Assembly: GCA_032622095.1 (NCBI GenBank)
Contig: CP136061.1
Coordinates: 62,129,127 to 62,193,126 of the forward strand
Origin: Siphonodentalium dalli
Taxonomy: Eukaryota > Mollusca > Scaphopoda > Gadilida > Siphonodentaliidae
Length of the DNA: 64,000 nt
Reading direction: 5' to 3'
Part shown: one piece after another, positions 37,801 through 49,505 of the stretch
Position numbering within the stretch: the first letter of the stretch is position 1
Layout of the letters: each line of letters opens with the position of its first letter
Made by a program: the position numbers and the translations under genes
The notes under the pieces: model-generated
Told to the model about the DNA's origin: nothing
What the model saw: the letters and a program-made list of their open reading frames with translations, nothing else
The model's database searches: none

Positions 37801-38844
37801 CCAATGCATAGGGGTTTTCTTCACTTGTATTTTCTTTTCGTATATCTGTCGTCTGAACACAAGTTGATTTACCAAATTAAACCAAAATGTACATATAATA
37901 GATGTCCTGACTGTGCTCAGTGAGTGAGCCGTCTTAATTTAGTTTACCAATTTAGTAATAATTGAATATTGATTCCCTAAAAATATTTACCATCCCCCAT
38001 TTTATTCCATTTTGAACCTCAATCATGAACGACCTACGACCTCATCTCCTCAAAACAGATATATTATACATTCTATGTGCGAATGACTACAATAACTGAA
38101 CAGATGTAATTTTTTATGACTCATATGATGAGCAGAGTGAGAGAACATTTAAGAACTATGGATACTCAAATTATAGAACAGGAAGTAGTAACATGCCTTG
38201 AAAACTGTTTGGCAACACAATGGTATATACTACAAAAGTTATTTCTTTATTGACAGACAATCCTCTGTATAACAACTAATTTCTTTAACATAACATATTT
38301 CACCTTAACACTTGTTTACTTAAGAGATAGGCAACTTGAAATTGGAGGCTGGTAATTTGGGCATAACATTTAAATTTTCTTGTTCAGAAGAATTATATAA
38401 ATTGATATTACTTATCTAAACTGATCCAAAAGGCACATGTTAACGATGATTGTTTTAATCTTTCTATACAATGAGTTTTATAGCAAATGAGTATTTATAG
38501 TCCTTAAGACAATAAATTATTCATTAGCTTAATTTAATTGAAACAATAGTAGGGTTCTTCGGTTTGTTTTCGGTTACCAGTGAACTCATGATTAACAATT
38601 CCATTCTCCCAACGAACTTAGTCATGTTCGTGACGGAAAGTGTGAGAAACATCAGTCGATTTTGTTGGCCGTTTTGGATACCATCCTAAACTTATTGTCA
38701 AATATGGAGCGCATGTTATGCCGTATCTATTATAAATTGTGATCACAGTCCCGATGTGCGCGGCAGAAACACCGTTCCGTATAACGTAAGTCTCACTCAT
38801 AAGCCTTTGTAGCCATATGTGTTCAGTTGAAATATATATATATA

Positions 38845-39456
38845 CTAGAAGGTGACCCGACTTCGTCCGGGCTTTGACCTAGAATTGTCCATTTTGAAGG
38901 TCAAGGTCAAGTGGGGTCACGATTTGATTAGTCCAAAACACTGCCCGGACAAAAGTACCCGACAAACGTGCCCGTCGAAATCCATCCTGTTTTACCCGAT
39001 TTGACCTTGAATTGATCATTTTGAATGTCAATGTCAGGTCGGTGTCACGATATGACCCGTCCAAAACAATCAGTGGACAAAAGTAACCCCACGTATCAAA
39101 TTTCGTCGAAATCCCATCAAAATTGGCGATTTGACCTTGAAGTTACCCGATTTCAAGATCAATGTCACGTCGCACGGGCAAATGAATATGCTCATGAGAC
39201 TTCCCATACGAAAGGACCCCCACATACCAAGTTTCATCGAAATCCCGTGATATTCGGGCGTTTGACCTTGAAATGACCCGATTTCAAGGTCAATGTCACG
39301 TCGCACGGACAAATTAATAAGCCCATGCCACCCCACGGCCGAAAATACCCCCACATACCAATGTTTCATCGAAATCGGGTCGGCCGTTTTCGAGTCCATC
39401 GCGAACACACACGCAGACACACAGACAGACAGACAGATCTTCCAAAATATATAGTA
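38845..39456 (-). mobile_element. Helitron-like unit 1 (minus)
   Basis: The 3' end reads, on the minus strand, a GCCCGGACGAAGTCGGGT hairpin, CACCTT and then CTAG, followed by T: the Helitron 3' signature. The body has TGACCTTGACCT and TCAAGGTCA modules. The 5' side has TATATATTTTGGAAGATC and a (TCTG)n stretch. Confidence 0.75.
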
Positions 39457-40004
39457 CCAGCCGATGAGCCCGACGTTGTCCAGGCTATTCAAAAACCAAA
39501 TTTCAAGTCGATAGCTATTCAAAAACCAAATTTCAAGTCGATAGCTCCACCCGTTTCCGAGATCTGGTCTGCGCATGCGCGAAGCTGAGGCCCGACGTTG
39601 TCCGGGCTATTCAAAAACCAAATTTCAAGTCGATAGCTCCACCCAGCACGACGTTCCAAATTTCAAGTCGATAGCTCTACCCGTTTCCGAGATCTGGTCT
39701 GCGCATGCGCGAAGCTGGCGTCGCACGGGCTCGGCGACCCGATAAAATTCGTATCCGGGGCAAGATACATTCACATACCAAATTTCAAGTCGATAGCTCC
39801 ACCCGTTTCCGAGATCTCGTCTGCGCATGCGCGAAGCGGGCGCCGCACGGGCTCGCCACTACGACAACGTCCACCGCCTGGTCAAACTACACACACGTAC
39901 CAAGTTTCGTCCCGATCGGTCGAGAATCGTAGATTTGTATAAATGACAGACAAACATACAGACAGACAAACATACAGACAGAGGTCTTCAAAATATATAT
40001 GAGA
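39457..40004 (-). mobile_element. Helitron-like unit 2 (minus)
   Basis: Begins (3' end) with CTGG in place of CTAG, preceded by the hairpin of GCCTGGACAACGTCGGGCT. The core repeat 'AAATTTCAAGTCGATAGCTC ... TTTCCGAGATCT ... TGCGCATGCGCGAAGC' occurs several times. The 5' end is TCTCATATATATTTTGAAGA. Confidence 0.78.
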
Positions 40005-40011
40005 CTATAAT

Positions 40012-40707
40012 ATAGAAGGTGACCCGACTTCGTCCGGGCTATTCAAAAACCAAATTTCAAGTCGATAGCTCCGCCCGTTTACGAGATCTGGTATGCGCAT
40101 GCGAAAATTCGTATCCGGGGCAAGATACATTCACATACCAAATTTCAAGTCGATAGCTCCACCCGTTTCCGAGATATATAGCCCAATGTCATTTGCGGAT
40201 ACCTCGGCCGGTGATGAGTTAACGCGACATCGGCCGGTTAAGAGTTAAACGCGATCACGTCACGATCTGTTGACGGGGTAATATATTTACGCAATGTTTT
40301 TCGATGAGCGAAGCATGGTCCTGCATTCTTCCCGATAAATAAGGTAGAAACTTTAAACGTACACAGACGTGTGATACATCATTGGAAAGATGAAGCGCCA
40401 CAGATTCTAACCGTGCAAATTATATGACTGGCAATTTATTATTCGCGCTATATCGAATCGATTTGTGAGTACCGAACTGAAATATATTAGCGCAAAACGG
40501 CGTAAAAACAGATTTGACCTCGGCACGTGAAAAGTTGACCTCGGATCTGAAAATTAATATGCCCATGCCACTTCCCGACCGATAGTCACCTCACATACGA
40601 AGTTTCATCGAAATCGGGTCGGCCGTTTTCGAGTTCATCGCGAACACACAGACCACAGATACACAGACCACAGATACACAGAAAGATCTTCCAAAATATA
40701 TAAAAGA
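40012..40707 (-). mobile_element. Helitron-like unit 3 (minus), with foreign insert
   Basis: Same 3' hairpin and core. About 40180-40560 holds unrelated sequence with repeated CGGCCGGT and GAGTTAA words. The 5' end is TCTTTTATATATTTTGGAAG, preceded by A. Confidence 0.7.
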
Positions 40708-40715
40708 TAGATATA

Positions 40716-41219
40716 TCTCATATATATTTTTGAAGACCTCTGTCTGTCTGTCTGTCTGTCTGATTTGTCATTAATACACATCTACGATTCTCGACCGATC
40801 GGGACGAAACTTGGTACGTGTGTGTAGTTTGACCAGGCGGTGGTCGTTGTCGTATTGGCGAGTCCGTGCGACGCCCGCTTCGCGCATGCGCAGACGAGAT
40901 CTCGGAAACGGGTGGAGCTATCGACTTGAAATTTGGTATGTGAATGAATCTTGCCCCGAATACGAATTCTATCGGATCGCCGAGCCCGTGCGACGTCAGC
41001 TTCGCGCATGCGCAGACGATATCTCGGAAACGGGTGGAGCTATCGACTTGAAATTTGGTATGTGAATGTATCTTGCCCCGGATACGAATTTTATCGGGTC
41101 GCCGAGCCCGTGTGACGCCAGCTTCGCGCATGCGCAGACCAGATCTCGGAAACGGGTGGAGCTATCGACTTGAAATTTGGTTTTTGAATAGCCCGGACAA
41201 CGTCGGGCTCATCGGCTAG
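40716..41219 (+). mobile_element. Helitron-like unit 4 (plus)
   Basis: Starts A|TCTCATATATATTTTTGAAG and ends with hairpin AGCCCGGACAACGTCGGGCT, CATCGG, CTAG. The (TCTG)n stretch and three core repeats lie between. 504 bp. Confidence 0.85.
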
Positions 41220-41724
41220 TCTCATATATATTTTGAAGACCTCTGTTTGTTTGTCTGTCTGTATGTTTGTCTGTCATTTATACAAAATCTACGATTCTCG
41301 ACCGATCGGGACGAAACTTGGTACGTGTGTGTAGTTTGACCAGACGGTGGACGTAGTCGTATTGGCGAGCCCGTGCGACGCCCGCTTCGCGCATGCGCAG
41401 ACGAGATCTCGGAAACGGGTGGAGCTATCGACTTGAAATTTGGTATGTGAATGTATCTTGCCCCGAATACGAATTCTATCGGATCGCCGAGCCCGTGCGA
41501 CGTCAGCTTCGCGCATGCGCAGACGATATCTCGGAAACGGGTGGAGCTATCGACTTGAAATTTGGTATGTGAATGTATCTTGCCCCGGATACGAATTTTA
41601 TCGGGTCGCCGAGCCCGTGTGACGCCAGCTTCGCGCAAGCAGACCAGATCTCGGAAACGGGTGGAGATATCGACTTGAAATTTGGTTTTTGAATAGCCCG
41701 GACAACGTCGGGCTCATCGGCTAG
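41220..41724 (+). mobile_element. Helitron-like unit 5 (plus)
   Basis: Joined head to tail to unit 4: its TC directly follows the CTAG of unit 4. 505 bp with the same terminal hairpin and CTAG. Confidence 0.87.
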
Positions 41725-42108
41725 TCTCATATATATTTTGAAGACCTCTGTTTGTTTGTCTGTCTGTATGTTTGTCTGTCATTTATACAAAATCTACGAT
41801 TCTCGACCGATCGGGACGAAACTTGGTACGTGTGTGTAGTTTGACCAGGCGGTGGACGTAGTCGTATTGGCGAGCCCGTGCGGCGCCCGCTTCGCGCATG
41901 CGCAGACGAGATCTCGGAAACGGGTGGAGCTATCGACTTGAAATTTGCTATGTGAATGTATCTTGCCCCGGATACGAATTTTATCGGTCGCCGAGCCCGT
42001 GCGACGCCAGCTTCGCGCATGCGCAGACCAGATCTCGGAAACGGGTAGAGCTATCGACTTGAAATTTGGTTTTTGAATAGCCCGGACAACGTCGGGCTCA
42101 TCGGCTAG
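41725..42108 (+). mobile_element. Helitron-like unit 6 (plus)
   Basis: 384 bp, one core repeat fewer than its neighbours; otherwise identical ends. Confidence 0.87.
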
Positions 42109-42670
42109 TCTCATATATATTTTGAAGACCTCTGTTTGTTTGTCTGTCTGTATGTTTGTCTGTCATTTATACAAATCTACGATTCTCGACCGATCGGGAC
42201 GAAACTTGGTACGTGTGTGTAGTTTGACCAGGCGGTGGACGTAGTCGTATTGGCGAGCCCGTGCGGCGCCCGCTTCGCGCATGCGCAGACGAGATCTCGG
42301 AAACGGATGGAGCTATCGACTTGAAATTTGGTACGTGAATGTATCTTGCCCCTGATGCGAATTTTATCGGGTCGCCGAGCCCGTGCGACGCCAGCTTCGC
42401 GCATGCGCAGACGAGATCTCGGAAACGGGTGGAGCTATCGACTTGAAATTTGCTATGTGAATGTATCTTGCCCCGGATACGAATTTTATCGGGTCGTCGA
42501 GCCCGTGCGACGCCAGCTTCGCGCATGAGCAGAGCATATCTCGGAAAAGGGTAGAGCTATCGACTTGAAATTTGGTTTTTGAATAGCCCGGACAACGTCG
42601 GGCTGGGTAGAGCTATTGACTTGAAATTTGGTTTTTGAATAGCCCGGACAACGTCGGGCTCATCGGCTAG
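42109..42670 (+). mobile_element. Helitron-like unit 7 (plus)
   Basis: 562 bp. The terminal hairpin segment is doubled (42580-42604 and 42642-42660). Confidence 0.85.
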
Positions 42671-43546
42671 TCTAATATAAATTTTGGGAAATCTGTGTGT
42701 GTGTGTGTCTGTCTGTCTGTTCGCGATGGAATCGAAAACAGCCGAGCCGATTTCGATGAAACTTAGTATGTGGGGATACTTTCGGCCGTGGAGTGGCATA
42801 GGCCTATTAATTTGCCCGTGCGACGTGACATTGACCTTGAAATCTGGTCATTTCAAGGTCAAACGCCCGAGTATCACGGGATTTCGATGAAAATTAGTGT
42901 CTGGGGATACTTTCGTATGGGGAGTGTCGTAAGCCTATTCGTTTGCCCGTGCGACGTGACCTTGTCATTTAAATCGGGTCAATTCAAGGTCAAATCGCGA
43001 ACTTTTATGGGATTTCGACGAAATTTTATACGTAGGGTTACGTTTGTCAACTGAGTGTTTTGGACGGGTCGAATCGTGACCCCGACCTGACCTTGACCTT
43101 CAAAATTATCTATTCGACGTCAAATCGTGTAAAACCGGGTGGATTTATGGTCAATCGTGACCCCCACCTGACCTTGACCTTCAAAATGATCAATTCGAGG
43201 TCAAATCGGGTAAAACCGGATGGATTTCGACGGGTACCTTTGTCGGGTACTTTTGTCCGGGCAGTGTTTTGGACGGGTCAAATCGTGACCCCACCTGACC
43301 TTCAAATCGTGACCCCGACCTGACCTTGACCTTCAAAATTATCAATTCAAGGTCAAATCGGGTAAAACCGGATGGATTTCGACGGGTACTTTTGTTGGGT
43401 ACTTTTGTCCGGGCAGTGTTTTGGACGGGTCAAATCGTGACCCCACCTTACCTTGACCTTCAAAATTGACAATTCAAGGTCAAATCGCGCAATTCGCCGA
43501 AACGCAGAGGGGAAACAGCCCGGACGAAGTCGGGTCCACCAGCTAG
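42671..43546 (+). mobile_element. Helitron-like unit 8, TGACCTTGACC subfamily (plus)
   Basis: Starts TCTAATATAAATTTTGGGAA and ends with hairpin AGCCCGGACGAAGTCGGGTC, then CACCAG and CTAG. The body carries repeated TGACCTTGACCTTC and TCAAGGTCAAA. 876 bp. Confidence 0.83.
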
Positions 43547-44180
43547 TCTATTATATATTTTGGGAAATATGTGTGTGTATGTGTGGGGGGAGGGTGTGTG
43601 TGTGTGTGTGAGGGTGTGTGTGTGTCTGTCTGTATGTCTGTTCGCGATGGACTCGAAAAGGGCCGAACCGATTTCGATGAAACTTCGTATGTGGGGGTAC
43701 TTTCGGCCGGGGAGTGGCATGGGCCAATTAATTTGCCCGTGCGACGTGACCTTGAAATCGGGTCATTTCAAGGTCAAACACCCGAGTATCACGGGATTTC
43801 GATGAAAATTAGTGTCTAGGGATACTTTCGTATGCTATTCATTTGCCCTTGCGACGTGATCTTGACCTTGAAATCGGGTCAATTCAAGGTCAAATCGCCA
43901 ATTTCTATGGGATTTCGACGAAATTTTATACATAGGGTTAATTTTGTCCACTGAGTGACCTAACCTTGACCTTCAAAATGATCAATACAAGGTCATATCG
44001 GGTAAAACCGGATGGATTTCGACGGGTTCTTTTGTCGGGTACTTTTGTCCGGGCAGTGTTTTGGACGGGTCAAACTTGATCCCACCTGACCTTGACCTTC
44101 AAAATGGACAATTCAAGGTCAAGTCGCGCAATTTGCCGGAAATCAGAGGGGAAACAGCCCGGACGAAGTATATAGCCTAG
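43547..44180 (+). mobile_element. Helitron-like unit 9, TGACCTTGACC subfamily (plus)
   Basis: Starts TCTATTATATATTTTGGGAA directly after the CTAG of unit 8. Its 3' hairpin is broken (CCCGGACGAAG then TATATAG) but it still ends CTAG|T. Long GT/GTCT simple repeats lie near the 5' side. Confidence 0.75.
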
Positions 44181-45234
44181 TATATATATATATATAATCT
44201 TTCCATACAAATTCAAGTCTAAATTGACTATAAGAAATAGTTTCCAGAAAGGTGATCGCATGAGGTTTTATGAACTTACTAATTCCAGACCAGTGTTCTC
44301 GTGTCATAGCTTATCAAAATTTAATCACAATGTTGTAAATTTTTCCAAATTTCATTTTTATATCACGTTCAGACACCGTTATTTATAAATTCCTTCATCG
44401 CTCTCTACACTGTTTCAGTTTATGCTTCTACAACCAACTCGACATGCAGCATTCTATGCGTATACTACATAATTCGTTATTCTGCAAAAGTCACATTTTA
44501 GGGGTGGGGTTAAGTTTACGCTCATATTACATTTTCACAGCTAAACTCTTCCCATTCCATTATTAAAATCGTTTTGATATGTCATGGAGGTAATTTTTGA
44601 GCCATGCTGCGGATCAATAGGCAATGTGGTTCATTTTTCGCGATTTCAAAATATGTATCTCGTGTCATTTTATGACAATTTCTTATTAATATAAACGATA
44701 TATTGTGCAGTTTATAACCGCAAAATTTTGTTTATGCTCTGATACTCGAGAAAATTTTCATTTTATTTTAGGAGTAAAAGTTGTCTTCCCTGAAAAATCT
44801 ATTTTGGGACACTTTCTGAAACGGGCAACAAGCACAATCTGACGCGCCATATGATGACCTTTAATTTGATATATATAAACCTTTGTTGGAGGGGGCGTCC
44901 AACCAACTCGAAAAATATCTTTTTTGGCCCACGGACTAATTCAGTTATAATACCCGATGCTCGGTGACGATAATTGAACTTGTGTGTGCACCACACTCAT
45001 ACGCATCTGATGTCACAAGTTCTGACGCACACGGGACAATCAAATGGATTTATGTGGAATTATCGTGCGGCATATGACAAACGTGAATATCTTATTCCCT
45101 TTCAAGTCAGCCACTGGGCATAATTATGGCCTCTGATAAGTGCGAATTCCAAGTAATGGCCAAGACAGTAATGTAGAAAGGTTTCTTGCACTGAAGGCTA
45201 GATGTTTGTGTTTACATTCATTGTCTGTGTTACA

Positions 45235-45440
45235 TTAAAGGGGCACTGTACTCTGAATACGGCTATTTAGGAGACTCCAGTCATAAATTCAGTTTCAATA
45301 CATTTACTATGTTCATATAGGACATGAGTGTATTTGGCACAAATCATTGGCTCAAATTCATTCATTTGTTGCATTTAATTTGTTGAGTATAATAGGAGAT
45401 AGTCCCATAAATGGCCAGATTCAGTGTACAGTACCCATTT
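45235..45440. mobile_element. TTAA-ended MITE, deleted copy
   Basis: TTAAAGGGGCACTGTACTCT at the left and AGTGTACAGTACCC at the right. Closely matches 59350-59692 but shorter. Confidence 0.75.
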
Positions 45441-45737
45441 GTCTTGGTGCCCTCATACCATACCATATACAATAATACTTCTGATCGTGCAGTTTAAAAT
45501 TATTCTTAAACATGGTGCCATTCAATACAGCGACGTGGGCATTTGAAACTATTCTGCAGACACGACCAAACTGTTCCTGCAAACTATTCTGCAGACACGA
45601 CCAAACTGTTCCTGCATACATATATAAATGTAGAGGCTACACACTAACGCCAACTAATCAAGTAATAACCTCTAATTATTAATTAGATATCACATTTTTG
45701 CTTTGAGCGTTCTGTTATGTACATCGACATCACTCCA

Positions 45738-45812
45738 AACTCGGCTGTTAACCCACTAAACTCGGCTGATAACCCACTAAAGTCGGCTGATAACCCATCA
45801 AACTAGGCTGAT
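45738..45812. repeat. 21-bp tandem repeat, about 3.5 copies
   Basis: ACTCGGCTGATAACCCACTAA units. Confidence 0.9.
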
Positions 45813-45919
45813 ATCATATTCGGGGGACGCAGATAACGACAATTTATGAATTGTTTTGAAGTTATGGCGAGTGTTTCGTGCCATTTCATTTACTCCGTAA
45901 TTTCACCGCCCCTGTCGTC

Positions 45920-47215
45920 ACCACTGGGGGGAAACTGTTTCACCAGAATCGATTCTATCGCCCTTCCGGTTCCGTCTCTATCGAATTAAGTTCCGACTCT
46001 TTCGCGATTTATAAAACATATTTTCAAAGTTTTGACCGTTGTTTATAGACTGAATGTCAAAACAGAATGTATTCTCCAATAACAATCGACAGATTATGTC
46101 TTTATACGTGTTTATTGGTGACAGTAATGCAAAATCGGCTGCATGTTGTGCGCAGTTAGAGACTTAGTGCATTTGGGTGCATTTCCCCTGCAAATTAAGC
46201 AGCACTTTGATGCTCAGATTATCGGCCTTGTCAACTTTAAATTGGACTGAAACTTGTCAAATTTTATGGTTGAACATTAGATAATTATAACACACTACCT
46301 CCCGACGGTTCCTCGCCGTACAAGTCCTTCAAATTAGTGCCTCAAAAAGCAACAAAAGGTTCCGATTCTATTGTGATGTTTATGTTCACGATCGGTTCTT
46401 TCGTTCCTGTTTACAGTACATTCATATTCGATCAGATTATTTGATTGTACATCTATAGTTGCCCAATGACAATACATGGTCATATATGGTTTAAAATGTA
46501 GCCATAGTAAATCAATAGATGAGTTTTAGTGGTCCCAAACGATCATAGGTCAGATATTAAAGATGATCGACCGATAATCTTTAATATCCAACCTATGATG
46601 CTTTGGGACTACTGAAAACCTCATATTGGTGTTGCTGTGACTATAGTTTGAACCATATATGGTAATATGGCAACTAGAAACACAAATGAACTATCTGGTC
46701 GAATATAATATTGCATTAAATAGGGGGGCGAAAGAACCGATCGTGAACATAAAAATCACATTAGAATCGGAACATTGCGTTGCTTCTTTTGATGGATTAA
46801 TTTGAGGGTCTTTTACTGCGAGGAGCCATCGAGAGCTGTGCTGTAATCGTGTCCTGATGTTCGATCATACAAGAAGACTTATTTCAGTCTAATTAAAAGG
46901 TAAAAAGGCCGATAAAAGGAGCATCAAAATGCTGCTTAATTTACAAAGGAAATGCACACAAACACATTACGCTTCTAAGTGTGCAAAAAAAATAGCCGAC
47001 TTCGCATTATTATCACCAATAATTACGCACAAAGACACAATCTAGCGATAGTTTTTGTAAAATACGTTCTGTTTTAACATTTAGTGTATAAATGGAGGTC
47101 AACACTTTGAAAACATTTGTTTCAAGTCGCGAAAGAGACGGGACTTAATTCGATAGAGACGGAACCCGATAGGCGATAGAATCGATTATTGTGAAACAGT
47201 TTTCCCCCAGTGGTC
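45920..47215. mobile_element. Long diverged fold-back, arms of about 600 bp
   Basis: Left arm: CCACTGGGGGGAAACTGTTT, ATCGATTCTATCG, TTCGCGATTTATAAAACATA. The right arm is the diverged complement (GTCGCGAAAGAGACGG, CGATAGAATCGATT, AAACAGTTTTCCCCCAGTGG). The centre near 46560 is itself palindromic (AATCTTTAATATCCAACCTA). No ORF. Confidence 0.8.
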
Positions 47216-47333
47216 ACGTTCCTGTGGATGTACGTCATCGCTTTTGGCAACAACGTCATCGCGAAGTAATTCCGTCTTGTAATCCCTTGTGATATACAAC
47301 AATATGTGCAGTAACGCCCTAAATAATCGACTG

Positions 47334-48064
47334 ACAATTAATAACCAGTTATTACTTGGTTAGCTGGATATCGGCCGATATAATTAATAACCAGTTATTA
47401 CTTGGTTAGCTGGATATCGGCCGATATAATTAATAACCAGTTATTACTTGGTTAGCTGGATATCGGCCGATATAATTAATAACGAGTTATTACTTGGTTA
47501 GCTGGATATCGGCCGATATAATTAATAACCAGTTATTACTTGGTTAGGTGGATATCGGCCGATATAATTAATAACGAGATATTACTTGGTTAGCTGGATA
47601 TCGGCCGATATAATTAATAACCAGTTATTACTTGGTTAGGTGGATATCGGCCGATATAATTAATAACCAGTTATTACTTGGTTAGCTGGATATCGGCCGA
47701 TATAATTAATAACCAGTTATTACTTGGTTAGGTGGATATCGGCCGATATAGTTCATAACGAGGTATTACTTGGTTAGCTGGATGTCGGCCGATATAATTA
47801 ATAACCAGTTATTACTTGGTTAGCTGGATATCGGCCGATATAATTAATAACCAGTTATTACTTGGTTAGGTGGATATCGGCCGATATAATTAATAACCAG
47901 TTATTACTTGGTTAGGTGGATATCGGCCGATATAATTAATAACCAGTTATTACTTGGTTAGCTGGATATCGGCCGATATAATTAATAACCAGTTATTACT
48001 TGGTTAGCTGGATATCGGCCGATATAATTAATAACAAGGTATTACTTGGTTAGCTGGATATCGG
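47334..48064. repeat. 46-bp satellite, about 16 copies
   Basis: Unit contains AATTAATAACCAGTTATTAC, TTGGTTAGCTGGATATC and GGCCGATAT, each part close to self-complementary. Variants (AACGAG, TTAGGTGG) are scattered through the array. Confidence 0.97.
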
Positions 48065-48251
48065 CCAAGACATATCAGCCCTCGGTAACTTCTTATCAGC
48101 AATCAACATTCGGTCTCAGACTGATGTGAAGTTACCTCGAGCTGATATCTCGGCCGATGTCAAACCAACCAAGTAACAAGAAAACCAATTTCAGAAATGG
48201 TAACGCGCTAAGATCATATATATTAATACACATGGTTGTAATTATATAATA

Positions 48252-48646
48252 CTATCCGATGAGCCCGACGTTGTCCGGGCTATTCAAAAACCAAATTTCA
48301 AGTCGATAGCTCTACCCAGCCCGACGTTGTCCGGGCTATTCAAAAACCAAAATTTCAAGTCGATAGCTCTACCCGTTTCCGAGATCTGGTCTGCGCATGC
48401 ACGAAGCTGACGTCGCACGGGCTCGGCGACCCGATAAAATTCGTATCCGGGGCAAGATACATTCACATACCAAATTTCAAGTCGATAGCGTTTCCGAGAT
48501 CTCGTCTGCGCATGCGCTGCACGGGCGCCGCACGGGCTCGCCAATACGACAACGTCGACCGCCTGGTCAAACTACAAACACGTACCAAGTTTCGTCCCGA
48601 TCGGTCGAGAATCGTAGATTTGTATAAATGACAGACAAACAGACAA

Positions 48647-48682
<36 letters not shown>

Positions 48683-48705
48683 AGGTCTTCAATATATATA
48701 TGAGA
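48252..48705 (-). mobile_element. Helitron-like unit a (minus)
   Basis: The 3' end carries a doubled hairpin segment and a decayed CTAG (ATAG on the minus strand). The body has the AAGTCGATAGC core and (CAGA)n. The 5' end is TCTCATATATATATTGAAGA. Confidence 0.78.
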
Positions 48706-49113
48706 CTAGCCGATGAGCCCGACGTTGTCCGGGCTATTCAAAAACCAAATTTCAAGTCGATATATCCACCCGTTTCCGAGATCTGGTGTTCGCATGCATT
48801 TCAAGTCGATAGCTCCACCCGTTTCCGAGATCTCGTCTGCGCATGCGCTAAGATAGCGTCGCACGGGCTCGGCGACCCGATAAAATTCGTATCCGGGCAA
48901 GATACATTCACATAGCAAATTTCCGAGATCTCGTCTGCGCATGCGCGAAGCGGGCGCCGCACGGGCTCGCCAATACGACAACGTCCACCGCCTGGTCAAA
49001 CTACACACACGTACCAAGTTTCGTCACGATCGGTCGAGATTCGTAGATTTGTATAAATGACAGACAAACATACAGACGACAAACAAACAGAGGTCTTCAA
49101 AATATATATGAGA
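48706..49113 (-). mobile_element. Helitron-like unit b (minus)
   Basis: Joined head to tail to unit a at GAGA|CTAG. Internally shortened, with one partly deleted core. Confidence 0.8.
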
Positions 49114-49505
49114 CTAGCCGATGAGCCCGACGTTGTCTGGGCTATTCAAAAACCAAATTTCAGGTCGTTAGCTCCACCCGTTTCCGAGATCTGGTCTGCG
49201 CATGCGTGAAGCTGACGTCGCACGGGCTCGGCAACCCGATAAAATTCGTATCCGGGGCAAGATACATTCACATAGCAAATTTCAAGTCGATAGCTCCACC
49301 CGTTTCCGAGATCTCGTCTGCGCATGCGCTGCACGGGCGTCGCATGGGCTCGCCAATACGACAACGACGACCACCTGGTCAAACTACACACACGTACCAA
49401 GTTTCGTCCCGATCGGTCGAGAATCGTAGATTTGTATACATGACAGACAAACAAACATACAGACAGACAGACAGACAAACAGAGGTCTTCAAAATATATA
49501 TGAGA
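49114..49505 (-). mobile_element. Helitron-like unit c (minus)
   Basis: The last unit. On the minus strand its TCTCATATATATTTTGAAGA start is preceded by A, the expected insertion context. Confidence 0.82.

Noticed and set aside
40718-42526. Several 75-138-codon ORFs across 39-42 kb and 48-49 kb with near-identical proteins
   Set aside because: They are the Helitron core repeat read in different frames and strands, with in-array variation typical of non-coding sequence.
47334-48064. 46-bp repeats as a CRISPR array
   Set aside because: Units are contiguous with no unique spacers, and the DNA is eukaryotic.
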